A stretch of 64,000 bases of DNA from Gracilibacillus kekensis. Its GTDB lineage: Bacteria; Bacillota; Bacilli; Bacillales; Amphibacillaceae. The stretch is from assembly GCF_900143085.1 (NCBI RefSeq), contig NZ_FRCZ01000001.1:434001-498000 (forward strand), in the 5' to 3' direction. The notes beneath the pieces are model-generated. The model saw only the letters and a program-made list of their open reading frames with translations. It ran no database searches and was not told the origin of the DNA. Below, in pieces: positions 1-7,369 of the stretch (positions are counted from its first letter, which is position 1; every line of letters begins with the position of its first letter). The position numbers were made by a program, and so were the translations under genes.

Positions 1-888
1 ATTTTTTTCTTTTCCACAAACACTCGATTCCTTTCCATATAAGATACAAAATTCCAATGGAGCCAGGAATACACTTAAGAAAAGAATGAGCACCGTTATG
101 AAAAATTGCAATTGTAGAAAGTAGTGCGATACAAAGGATTGTCTTTTCATCCTAAAAGATAATTGAAATCCTATTGGTACGTCATAAACAATACGAGCAA
201 AGGGATAAAAACAAAAGGAAACAATGAAATAGGTGTCTTTATTTGACGGATGAAAAAAAATAAAATAAATCACTACTGTTAACAGAAAAGCAATTGCATA
301 GGATTTTAAAAAATACTTAACATTCACTTGGCTATCATGCTTTTCGTTCAATGCAATTGCAAGTGAGGAACTATTTGTAATTGAGGCGCGTTCATCTAAT
401 AGTCTAATCAATTGTTTCCTGTCTTTCCTTCTAACATTTGACAATATAATTGAAAATAAATCTCTTTTTCTTTTTAGAAACAATTTATCAAATTTAGTCC
501 CTCTTTTTACAAGTTTCTCTCGATAGACTTCTTCATTCTTTAAAATTATATCTATATATTTATAAAAATTCATTTCTCGTATCTTATAACCTTCAATATC
601 TTCCCATTTTACAAAATGTGGACGTTTGGAATTAGCATTTATTATTAGCCCTTCATTTTTTATAATGAGATATGGCGCATTTTTCAATAATTTTTTTATT
701 AGTAAATAGATTATAAATACTGTGAACAGAAAAATAAAAGCGCTTATAAAGACAGCAGATGTATCACCATTATTGTATGCTTGTTCTAGTATAAAAACAT
801 CTAACACACCCATAGCGCTCATGATGAATATTAAAAATACTAACTTGAATTTTGATACGTAAAAGCAAAACTCATGAGATTTGTCCAT
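1..888 (-). CDS. Membrane protein with STM3941-like N-terminal half (partial, runs off window)
   Basis: An open frame of 296 codons starts at ATG 888 and is still open at base 1, so the C-terminus is missing. Residues about 10-65 hold two membrane helices. They are followed by a soluble stretch with the pattern 'PYLIIKNEGLII...VKWEDIEGYKI', which I recognise as resembling the STM3941 family of small two-helix proteins. More hydrophobic segments follow after about residue 195, so it is longer than that family's usual length or is a fusion. The upstream ribosome site is only moderate (AGGTAGG). It is the distal gene of the T7SS cargo island. Function is unknown; an accessory or immunity role is inferred from position only. 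Confidence 0.7.
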   Translation of the reverse strand, partial: MDKSHEFCFYVSKFKLVFLIFIMSAMGVLDVFILEQAYNNGDTSAVFISAFIFLFTVFIIYLLIKKLLKNAPYLIIKNEGLIINANSKRPHFVKWEDIEGYKIREMNFYKYIDIILKNEEVYREKLVKRGTKFDKLFLKRKRDLFSIILSNVRRKDRKQLIRLLDERASITNSSSLAIALNEKHDSQVNVKYFLKSYAIAFLLTVVIYFIFFHPSNKDTYFIVSFCFYPFARIVYDVPIGFQLSFRMKRQSFVSHYFLQLQFFITVLILFLSVFLAPLEFCILYGKESSVCGKEKN

Positions 889-994
889 ATTGTTTACCTA
901 CCTATAGTGATTTTTATTCAATGATAACGAAGTTTGTTTAGTTATACTTACTGATACTTGTTACAAATCTTTTAAGTTGGTATTTACTATTAAT

Positions 995-1319
995 TTAGTT
1001 ATTATTGTAAAAGCCTTTACTTCTGTTCTCTTTAGTTTGAGGATAAACTTTTGTATAGAGAAGAGTGAATATCCAGGTAGTTAAGATATTTGGAATTAGG
1101 ACAATTAAGCCAATTGGAGCAACAGTTATACCGACAATTAATAAATAGATAATCGATATATACATGCAAGTAAATACGAACAGAAACATATAAGAACATT
1201 GAGATAAATGGGTATAAATTCAAATTTGAGCCATAGTGTTTTGATTTTTCAATAAGTTTCTTATCCTTTTTAATTTCTTGTAGAGCAATCCTAAATGGAT
1301 ACAATAAAATATGCTTCAT
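995..1319 (-). pseudogene. Small two-helix membrane protein gene broken by a frameshift
   Basis: ATG 1319 has a good ribosome site (GGGGTGAAGAG) and opens a frame reading MKHILLYPFRIALQEIKKDK, then enters a hydrophobic stretch. Around 1190-1200 the sensible hydrophobic reading moves to the next frame (MFLFVFTCMYIS... ending KVYPQTKENRSKGFYNNN, stop at 995). The first frame continues into a Cys/Asn-rich, non-membrane-like tail. Joining the two frames gives a protein of about 107 residues with a basic N-terminus and two membrane helices. I do not recognise the family. The simplest reading is a one-base indel, either true decay or a sequence error. The gene sits in the T7SS cargo island between a lipoprotein and an STM3941-like gene. 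Confidence 0.55.
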
Positions 1320-1463
1320 TTTTTCTCTTCACCCCGCACTCTCCTCAACTAATTCACTATCTGATTAGAATCCTTTAAGAATAATTTCCTTTTTATAATT
1401 ATGATTAAAGAAGTTATTTCTTTCATCAAATTGAGCAAGAAAACACCTTTACCACTCACACAT

Positions 1464-2174
1464 TTATTCGACAAAATCTAACTCAGTATTTTCTATTAGA
1501 AGCTCACCATTTTCATTTGTTAGTTGATTTAATAATGCCTCCCCTTCTTGATTTATATCTAATAAAAATGGAATAGTACTGTCTGTATTTATAATGCCAA
1601 AAGTGTCTTCTTCTAGGGTAACAGGAGTTTGCTCATAGATATATTCCCCTGTGTTCACATTACCCAGAGTAATTTCAAAATAGATATTTTTTATTGGTGC
1701 ATGCAGTCTATTCACTGCAAAGAAAAGTAATGACATCGAACCATCTTCATAATCAACAATATTATACGGATAGACACTAAAATCATTTGGTAAACCTTTC
1801 TTAGGATCCGCTTCAATAGCAGCATTCAACTGAGCATACATCACATTATTTTCAATGGTCTTACCTGCTTCTTTGTCTATTTTCTGCAATTGCAGTTTTA
1901 AATCTGGAATGTTAAGAGATGTCTCGCTTTGTCCTATTGATTCAGAGTCTTCTGTAGCCTCTGTATCTTCTGTATTTTCAGTTTCGTCAATTAGTTCATC
2001 CTCGTCCAGATCGTGCTGATCTTCTTTTGTTATCACATCAGTACTTTCCTCATTTGTATCTTTTTTCGCTGTATCTTCATCATCGGTCTGAGTTACTTCC
2101 GTCTCTATAAAAGAGCTACACCCTACTAAACTAAGAACTATTATTAATAACGAGCCTAACCGTATTTTGTTCAT
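1464..2174 (-). CDS. Lipoprotein, second paralogue in T7SS island (SLAP-like C-terminal domain)
   Basis: The chosen start is ATG 2174, because AAGGATGG lies 8 bases upstream; an in-frame ATG at 2210 has no ribosome site. Residues 1-20 form a lipoprotein signal with lipobox LVGC. A Thr/Glu/Asp-rich, strongly acidic linker (about 20-85) follows, then a folded domain containing 'NDFSVYPYNIVDYEDGS' and 'FFAVNRLHAPIKNI'. The C-terminal 130 residues closely match the lipoprotein at 4832-5524, so the two are paralogues. The domain resembles SLAP-type beta domains seen in Bacilli, but that match is from memory. It is probably anchored on the outer face of the membrane. A role in toxin self-protection or T7SS assembly is inference from the locus. 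Confidence 0.8.
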   Translation of the reverse strand: MNKIRLGSLLIIVLSLVGCSSFIETEVTQTDDEDTAKKDTNEESTDVITKEDQHDLDEDELIDETENTEDTEATEDSESIGQSETSLNIPDLKLQLQKIDKEAGKTIENNVMYAQLNAAIEADPKKGLPNDFSVYPYNIVDYEDGSMSLLFFAVNRLHAPIKNIYFEITLGNVNTGEYIYEQTPVTLEEDTFGIINTDSTIPFLLDINQEGEALLNQLTNENGELLIENTELDFVE

Positions 2175-2340
2175 TTTTTTTCCATCCTTACTTATCTTAA
2201 ATTTATCCATACTTACTATTGTAGTATTGATTATGAAAAATGGTTTCTTAATTCTCCTGCTTTATTTTATAAAAAATATCTTTTAAGGTTTGGATTTGTA
2301 GTTCTTCCACGAATCAAATAGCTTCTCTTATTAAACCCAA

Positions 2341-2862
2341 TTAGTTGCTACGATAGAAGTTAACTCTTGTAATGGGTAGGCGTTGAAGACTTATGCAGAA
2401 AATAAAGAATAGAAATAATGTGAAAAATAATAGAATCATAGACAAAGTTAAAAAATATATAATAGTCAATATTAGAAAACTAATGAAACCAATAATTGCC
2501 AACCACAACTCTAACTTATATATTCTTTTACCTTCGTCAATATAGTCCTCTATCATCTGTTTCGTTAAATTAATTTCTCTAACCTCTCCATACACTCTAT
2601 GTGTATAAATCAAACGGCTTATAAAAAAACTTACACCTAATAATACAGTGAACAAAAGGATATTTGGGATTAGCGACAAAGGTGTTTGCATTCCTTGTAA
2701 GCCTCGCAATAATGCAAGAACGCCAAAGAAAGAAGCCCAATATAACCATTGATCTTCCTCTCTATGGAATGCTTTATATGAACGATTGGACTCTTTATTT
2801 ATAAATATGGTGTACTGTTGGCGTCCTTTTTTATTTTCTGTGTATATTGGAATTAGGTCCAT
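2341..2862 (-). CDS. Four-helix membrane protein, T7SS cargo island
   Basis: The start ATG 2862 has AAGGA nine bases upstream. The 173-residue product has a short polar N-terminus (about 40 residues), a pair of membrane helices at about 41-85, a soluble loop rich in Glu/Lys (about 88-115, with 'EVREINLTKQMIEDYIDEGKR'), and a second helix pair at about 117-160 ending in a basic tail. I do not recognise the family. It lies between the two-copy RQSP membrane family (3077-3832) and the second lipoprotein, and faces the same way. The architecture suits a membrane-located immunity or accessory protein, but nothing in the sequence proves this. Confidence 0.75.
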   Translation of the reverse strand: MDLIPIYTENKKGRQQYTIFINKESNRSYKAFHREEDQWLYWASFFGVLALLRGLQGMQTPLSLIPNILLFTVLLGVSFFISRLIYTHRVYGEVREINLTKQMIEDYIDEGKRIYKLELWLAIIGFISFLILTIIYFLTLSMILLFFTLFLFFIFCISLQRLPITRVNFYRSN

Positions 2863-3076
2863 TAAAATCAGTCCTTGATATCGTATTCTCGTTTTTCAAA
2901 AGATACAATACTTTTTAAGAATCTTAGTATCACAAAGTTTATTCGGAATATCAGAATTTTCTCTGTGAAGTTGATTATTTTCTTCGATAATATACTAAAG
3001 TATAAGTGACAGTAATTTATTTTTGCTAGAGAATATATTCTCTTAATTTAGTTTATCTTTAGTTTATTTTTAATAT

Positions 3077-3832
3077 TTAGTCTCTTACTGGCTTAATTCT
3101 CCCACTTAAATCATAGTTAAAACTATCAAAACGGTATTTACAATAAAGGATTACTAATTGCTCAGGAAGTACAAATATCATTACGTTAAATATAGTCATT
3201 TCAAGTATTACTATAAAGATAAGATCGATTTGCATAAGTTCAAAGTTTCTTATCATAAACTGGATAATAAAAGTAATTCCAATACCTATAGGAATTATAA
3301 TTGGTAGAACTGATTTTGATTCCCAAGTGTTTCTCTGTTTATCTTTATATGTCCCTTTCCTATATTTACCTTGCTGTAATAGTAAATAAAATCGTATTGA
3401 AGTTATAATGAAAACTATGATACCAATAAAAAACATAATTATTGAAAATTGCAAGAGTACTTCACCATCATCTGTCATTTCTGTACCAATAGCTATTATT
3501 GAAAGTAAAAAACTTGAGATACCAAATAAATTTTGAGATACTATTATGCTTATTAAGTACTGAATGCGTTGGTACCTTCTATACACAATTGGGATTGAGT
3601 AAATTAAAGAAAGTCCTCCTAAAATACATGAAAACATAAAATGGAATTGAAATACTATATCTCTTAGTGGTAAATTTGAAAAGCCACTAATAAACCATTC
3701 AAGATATAACAATAATGCTTGACAAAATATTGCCAAAACGAATACAGCACCTAATGATATAGGGCTTTGTCTTTTTGACTCTAGTGGTTTTCTTAGAACT
3801 AAAAAATCTTCTTCAGATAATTTATTTAACAA
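3077..3832 (-). CDS. Polytopic membrane protein, RQSP family copy 2
   Basis: The TTG start at 3832 sits seven bases after a perfect AAGGAGGT site. The 251-residue protein has about six membrane helices and a cytoplasmic-looking N-terminus with 'EEDFLVLRKPLESKRQSP'. The protein at 6581-7351 shares this N-terminus, the 'SQNLFG' loop, the 'YRKGTYK/YRKNTSK' loop and the C-terminal 'VLPEQLVILYCK' motif. The two are clear paralogues inside one T7SS cargo island. I do not recognise the family. Duplicated polytopic proteins downstream of a membrane-acting LXG toxin are good candidates for immunity proteins (inference). Confidence 0.8.
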   Translation of the reverse strand: MLNKLSEEDFLVLRKPLESKRQSPISLGAVFVLAIFCQALLLYLEWFISGFSNLPLRDIVFQFHFMFSCILGGLSLIYSIPIVYRRYQRIQYLISIIVSQNLFGISSFLLSIIAIGTEMTDDGEVLLQFSIIMFFIGIIVFIITSIRFYLLLQQGKYRKGTYKDKQRNTWESKSVLPIIIPIGIGITFIIQFMIRNFELMQIDLIFIVILEMTIFNVMIFVLPEQLVILYCKYRFDSFNYDLSGRIKPVRD

Positions 3833-3928
3833 TTTGCTACCTCCTTAAGAAAACCAACCTTTTTCACCTATCGCATATCACCCTATTCTCTAGCTTTTAT
3901 AAGTACTTCTTTGAAAAATTACCGATAA

Positions 3929-4576
3929 TTAGCTGATTTTCTTAAATTTCACTCGAGTACTGCCATCTAGTACGGTAAGCGTGTTAGAAATGACTACAAT
4001 TAACAAACTAAGAGTTGCAATAAATAACATGATTACATTACCTAACTGAACAAAAGCCCAAAAGCACATTATGGTAAATACCAAACAAAATACATATGCC
4101 AAAAAACATTGAATAACTTGTTTTAAAGACTTTGGCCTGATCCATACAAGTTTCTTTGAGTTTGTTTCATAGCTAATAACCGAATTAAATTTCTTTTTGT
4201 TTTTACTAGATAAATACACTCGTAAAATAACTACTATTAGTATGACAAAAGAAGCCATTATGACATTGACTTTGGGAGTACTTTGAATATTAAAATAATC
4301 TGCTAAAGGACTTAGTAAATTGGCTATAGCTAATGCTAAACCTGTTGTGAGGACAGTATTCGTATTATTATTTGTAGGATCGTTGTTCAAAAGTTGCAAC
4401 TTCTTATCGCTAACTTGTTTATCAATTTTATAAATAGTGTTTGGAGCAATCCACGTTAGAAACGGAATAAGTATATTCCAAACAGATCGGCTCATATCCA
4501 TTACAAATCTATCACCATCAATATCTAACATTCTGAATCTAATATTATTATATACGCGTCGCACTTCACAATTCAT
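3929..4576 (-). CDS. DUF443 (tandem five-TM) protein, TsaI-like putative immunity protein
   Basis: The N-terminus 'MNCEVRRVYNNIRFRMLDIDGDRFVMD' followed by 'IPFLTWIAPNTIYKI' is typical of DUF443, the Gram-positive tandem five-TM family. Membrane helices follow at about 75-95, 105-125, 155-180 and 185-205. In Staphylococcus aureus the DUF443 member TsaI neutralises the membrane-depolarising T7SS toxin TspA (established knowledge). I chose ATG 4576, preceded by GGTGAT; upstream ATG 4588 or GTG 4591 are alternatives. It lies in the island below the LXG toxin gene, which fits immunity to a membrane-acting toxin. Which toxin it neutralises is not shown. Confidence 0.82.
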   Translation of the reverse strand: MNCEVRRVYNNIRFRMLDIDGDRFVMDMSRSVWNILIPFLTWIAPNTIYKIDKQVSDKKLQLLNNDPTNNNTNTVLTTGLALAIANLLSPLADYFNIQSTPKVNVIMASFVILIVVILRVYLSSKNKKKFNSVISYETNSKKLVWIRPKSLKQVIQCFLAYVFCLVFTIMCFWAFVQLGNVIMLFIATLSLLIVVISNTLTVLDGSTRVKFKKIS

Positions 4577-4591
4577 GAATATTTCCATCAC

Positions 4592-4788
4592 CCAATTCAG
4601 AGGATTCTATTTGCATCCCCATTTATTACCTAGCCACTTTGTTTATAAATACCCGAATGATTCACCTTTATCGCATAAGCTTCAGCAAATAGCTTCTAGA
4701 CCAACTAGTACAAAACAAACGTGTTTGTCATTCCACATGTTTGTTTCGAAGGATACATTTTTGATTCACTCTCCTAACCGATCATAAA
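4592..4788. other. Non-coding gap with an inverted repeat
   Basis: No gene is supported between the DUF443 gene and the terminator of the upstream lipoprotein gene. The gap holds an imperfect inverted repeat whose arms are AAACAAAC and GTTTGTTT (about 4713-4747). It could fold in RNA or act as an operator. No clear sigma-A promoter was found. Confidence 0.4.
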
Positions 4789-4827
4789 ATAAGTGGTAAA
4801 GATAATATATCAATCTCCACCACTTAT
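4789..4827 (-). terminator. Terminator after lipoprotein 1
   Basis: On the minus strand ATAAGTGGT pairs with ACCACTTAT, helped by inner AGAT/ATCT pairs, and is followed by TTTTATG. It lies directly below the stop codon of the lipoprotein gene at 4832. This would split the cargo island into two transcription units, with the DUF443 gene starting the second. Confidence 0.65.
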
Positions 4828-4831
4828 CTCA

Positions 4832-5524
4832 TTATTCGTCTAAATCCACATCTGCATTTTCTAATCTTAGATCAGTCGTTTGGTTGGTTAGCTGGATAAA
4901 TAGATCTTCATCTTCAGGGTAAATATCTATCATAAATGGAACAGTACTGTCTGTTTCTAATATCCCCATAAATGTTTCTTCTAACTCAACTCGATGCTGA
5001 TCGAATATATATTCTCCTGTTTCCGTATTACCAAGTGTCAGATCAAAAGAAATATTTTTTATCGGAGCATGTAATCTATTGACCGCAAGGAAAAGTAAAG
5101 AAAGAGAACCATCATCATACTCGATGATATCATGCGGATACACACTGAAGTCATTTGGAATACCTGCTTTTGGATCGGCTTCTACTACCGAAGCTAATTG
5201 ACTGTATATCTCATTATTTTCAATGGTTATTCCTTCCTCCTCATCTATCTTTTGAACTTGAAGCTGGAGGTCAGGTATTGCGGAAGAAGATTGATCTTCA
5301 GCATTTACTTCGTCCGTTTCCACCGTGTTAGTTCCTTCATCAACTATTTCGTTCTCGTCATTTTCATCTTCCGTATCATTGGTTTCAGTTTGATTATTTT
5401 CACTTTCCTCAGTTCCTTCATTGGTTTCAGCTTCCTCTATATCTGATGTTTCTTCAGATGACGTGCTGCAACCTGAAATACTTATGATTAGTATAAGAAA
5501 CATGCTCACTACTATTTTTTTCAT
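4832..5524 (-). CDS. Lipoprotein, first paralogue in T7SS island (SLAP-like C-terminal domain)
   Basis: ATG 5524 is chosen because AAGGAG lies nine bases upstream; an in-frame start at 5557 adds a basic stretch before the signal peptide. Residues 1-19 are a lipoprotein signal with lipobox SISGC. A low-complexity acidic linker rich in Glu/Thr/Asn/Asp (about 20-80) follows, then a domain with 'NDFSVYPHDIIEYDDGS', 'AVNRLHAPIKNISFDLTLGN' and 'LETDSTVPFMIDI'. The C-terminal half is very like the lipoprotein at 1464-2174. The acidic linker may span the cell wall. Role unknown; a link to the neighbouring LXG effector is inferred from the operon. Confidence 0.82.
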   Translation of the reverse strand: MKKIVVSMFLILIISISGCSTSSEETSDIEEAETNEGTEESENNQTETNDTEDENDENEIVDEGTNTVETDEVNAEDQSSSAIPDLQLQVQKIDEEEGITIENNEIYSQLASVVEADPKAGIPNDFSVYPHDIIEYDDGSLSLLFLAVNRLHAPIKNISFDLTLGNTETGEYIFDQHRVELEETFMGILETDSTVPFMIDIYPEDEDLFIQLTNQTTDLRLENADVDLDE

Positions 5525-5661
5525 TTCTATTCTCTCCTTCCGATTAAAGAGAACCATTCATTTAAGCAACTTGATGATAACCACTTTAATCTATATATGT
5601 TCTATTTTTTGTATGAATCGTCTATTTTAAATATTAGATTTTGCTTATTCTTTCCATGCTG

Positions 5662-6117
5662 TTATTTCAATCGTTTAACACCTACGCTCATTTCGAGAAA
5701 TATGCTGCCGGAATGTGTCGTCTTATACTCTGCAAATACCGGTGTATTTTGTTGGAAACTATTTTGATTAATGTAGTTCATTAGTTCCCAAAATTGTACC
5801 TGTGATTGTTCATTAAAGTCATCTGTTACGCGTGTCATAATCATGGGACTTATACTCAAATAACTGTGAAATTTGATTTCTTCTTGTTCTTGTATCGTAA
5901 ATGTGTTTTCCCATATAGGTAAAAATATTTCAGCACTCATAATTTCACTTGTCGGATCACTTAATATGGAAAAAAGCATCCTTCCATCTGGATGGTAATC
6001 ATGTTTTTCAAGTATAGACTGAAAATCTTGTACAGCTAATTCTATTTCATCTGGATAAAATCGATAATATTTAGAAGCTACATTTCGATGGGCAATACGA
6101 TGATTTTCTACAATCAT
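5662..6117 (-). CDS. DUF5085-like protein, second of a tandem pair
   Basis: The 151-residue soluble protein has no signal or membrane helix. It begins 'MIVENHRIAHRNVASKYYRFYPDEIELAVQDF' and has the mixed alpha/beta look of GyrI-like effector-binding folds. From memory this matches DUF5085, a family often found next to LXG toxin genes in Bacillus. ATG 6117 lies three bases after the stop of its neighbour, with AAGGAG inside the end of that gene, so the two are translationally linked. Its similarity to the 6120-6575 product is weak but both share length and layout. Possible roles are adaptor, immunity or chaperone for the effector (inference). Confidence 0.7.
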   Translation of the reverse strand: MIVENHRIAHRNVASKYYRFYPDEIELAVQDFQSILEKHDYHPDGRMLFSILSDPTSEIMSAEIFLPIWENTFTIQEQEEIKFHSYLSISPMIMTRVTDDFNEQSQVQFWELMNYINQNSFQQNTPVFAEYKTTHSGSIFLEMSVGVKRLK

Positions 6118-6119
6118 AG

Positions 6120-6575
6120 TTATGCTTCTCCTTCCGTTTTCAGTGGAACATATAAATCTATCATATAATCATCGAATACTTCTAATAACACACAATAAAA
6201 AGTGTCTTTTATTGCAATATCTTTTTCTTCCGCATGCTGTTGGATTTTCTCAAGTGCAACATGAAAGTCCTTTGCTTCATCCGCTTGTCTTAGCACGAAT
6301 GCTTCCGATATATGAAATCGCTCTTGAAAGCCAAATTCGGATTCTTCTTTAATCTGAACAGGGTTATTGATCGGAAGATAATAAGTAAAATTACCATATT
6401 TAGCTTCCCCTCGTTCAGGTTCTACAGAAAAAAAAGTTGGGCCGCTCTGATAAATTCCTTCAGCTAGCATAATCTCTTCCATCTTGTAAAACCCTTCTTG
6501 CCAGTCTTTTCTTAATTGTGTGGTTTGATATGTTATGACATTTTCAAATATTAATGATCTGTTCTCTATTTTCAT
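6120..6575 (-). CDS. DUF5085-like protein, first of a tandem pair
   Basis: ATG 6575 is preferred, with AAGGAG eight bases upstream; a GTG at 6584 overlaps the stop of the gene before it. The product is a soluble protein of about 151 residues beginning 'MKIENRSLIFENVITYQTTQL', with 'YGNFTYYLPINNPV' and 'DTFYCVLLEVFDDYMIDLYVPL'. I assign it to DUF5085 from memory of that family's length, GyrI-like pattern and LXG-locus association. It is packed between a polytopic membrane gene and a second DUF5085-like gene with nearly no spacing, so all three belong to the LXG operon. Biochemical role is unknown. Confidence 0.7.
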   Translation of the reverse strand: MKIENRSLIFENVITYQTTQLRKDWQEGFYKMEEIMLAEGIYQSGPTFFSVEPERGEAKYGNFTYYLPINNPVQIKEESEFGFQERFHISEAFVLRQADEAKDFHVALEKIQQHAEEKDIAIKDTFYCVLLEVFDDYMIDLYVPLKTEGEA

Positions 6576-6580
6576 GTTTA

Positions 6581-7351
6581 TCACTCCTTTTCACCAGATC
6601 CGAATGAATAAATTTTGCCCTCTTTGTTGAAATTAAAGCTTTTGAATCTTTTTTTACAATAGAGTATGACTAATTGTTCAGGGAGTACAAATAACATGCC
6701 ATAAAATAATATAATCCCAATTATACCAATCATTAAAATGTTTATATCAATAGAGCGTGTATGGCTTGCGATAAATTGAATAAAATAGACAATTCCTAAT
6801 CCACCTATAACTGCGTGAGGTAAGAAAGACTTTGCTTCGAATTTTTGACGCGTTTGTGCTTTACTTGTATTTTTTCTATACCTTCCTTGTTTTAGTAACC
6901 TATAAAATCTTATATAGGTAACAATAAACACTAACAATCCTAGTACTAAAGTAAAAGTAGTAGCGAATATCAAAGCAGTAGTAGAAGCATCCATCTTCCA
7001 TAAAGTGTGCAACGTGGCAATATAAAATGACACCCCAAAAAGGTTTTGAGAAATGATTATACTGAGAAAATATTGAGAAATCTCCATTTTTTTATAAACA
7101 GAGGGAATGCTAAAAATACCCGATAATATAATAATAAAGATTGTAATAATCGAATGTACGATAAAAATAGTAGTTTTATAAGGTAAATTTGATTCATCCC
7201 CTGCTACAACATGGACTAAAAAAACTATTAATGCTTGAAGAAAAATAGCCAATGTAAACATACCACCAAAACTCTGTGGACTTTGTCTGCCAGATTCTAA
7301 TGCACCTCTTAATACATAAAAATCCTCTTCTCTTAATTTGCTTAAAAACAT
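6581..7351 (-). CDS. Polytopic membrane protein, RQSP family copy 1
   Basis: ATG 7351 has a perfect AGGAGGT site. The 256-residue protein has a soluble N-terminus with 'REEDFYVLRGALESGRQSP' and about six membrane helices. It shares the 'SQNLFG' loop, a 'YRKNTSKAQTRQ' loop, and 'FVLPEQLVILYCKKRF' near the end with its paralogue at 3077-3832. It is the first gene after the LXG toxin gene, only 18 bases away. That is the usual place for a cognate immunity gene, and the toxin's hydrophobic C-terminus would act in the membrane. I do not recognise the family, so the immunity role is inference. Confidence 0.82.
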   Translation of the reverse strand: MFLSKLREEDFYVLRGALESGRQSPQSFGGMFTLAIFLQALIVFLVHVVAGDESNLPYKTTIFIVHSIITIFIIILSGIFSIPSVYKKMEISQYFLSIIISQNLFGVSFYIATLHTLWKMDASTTALIFATTFTLVLGLLVFIVTYIRFYRLLKQGRYRKNTSKAQTRQKFEAKSFLPHAVIGGLGIVYFIQFIASHTRSIDINILMIGIIGIILFYGMLFVLPEQLVILYCKKRFKSFNFNKEGKIYSFGSGEKE

Positions 7352-7369
7352 CTATTAACCTCCTACTTA

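Noticed and set aside
4437-4787. A 116-codon plus-strand open frame.
   Set aside because: It lies antisense over the DUF443 gene, has no ribosome site and shows no protein-like pattern.
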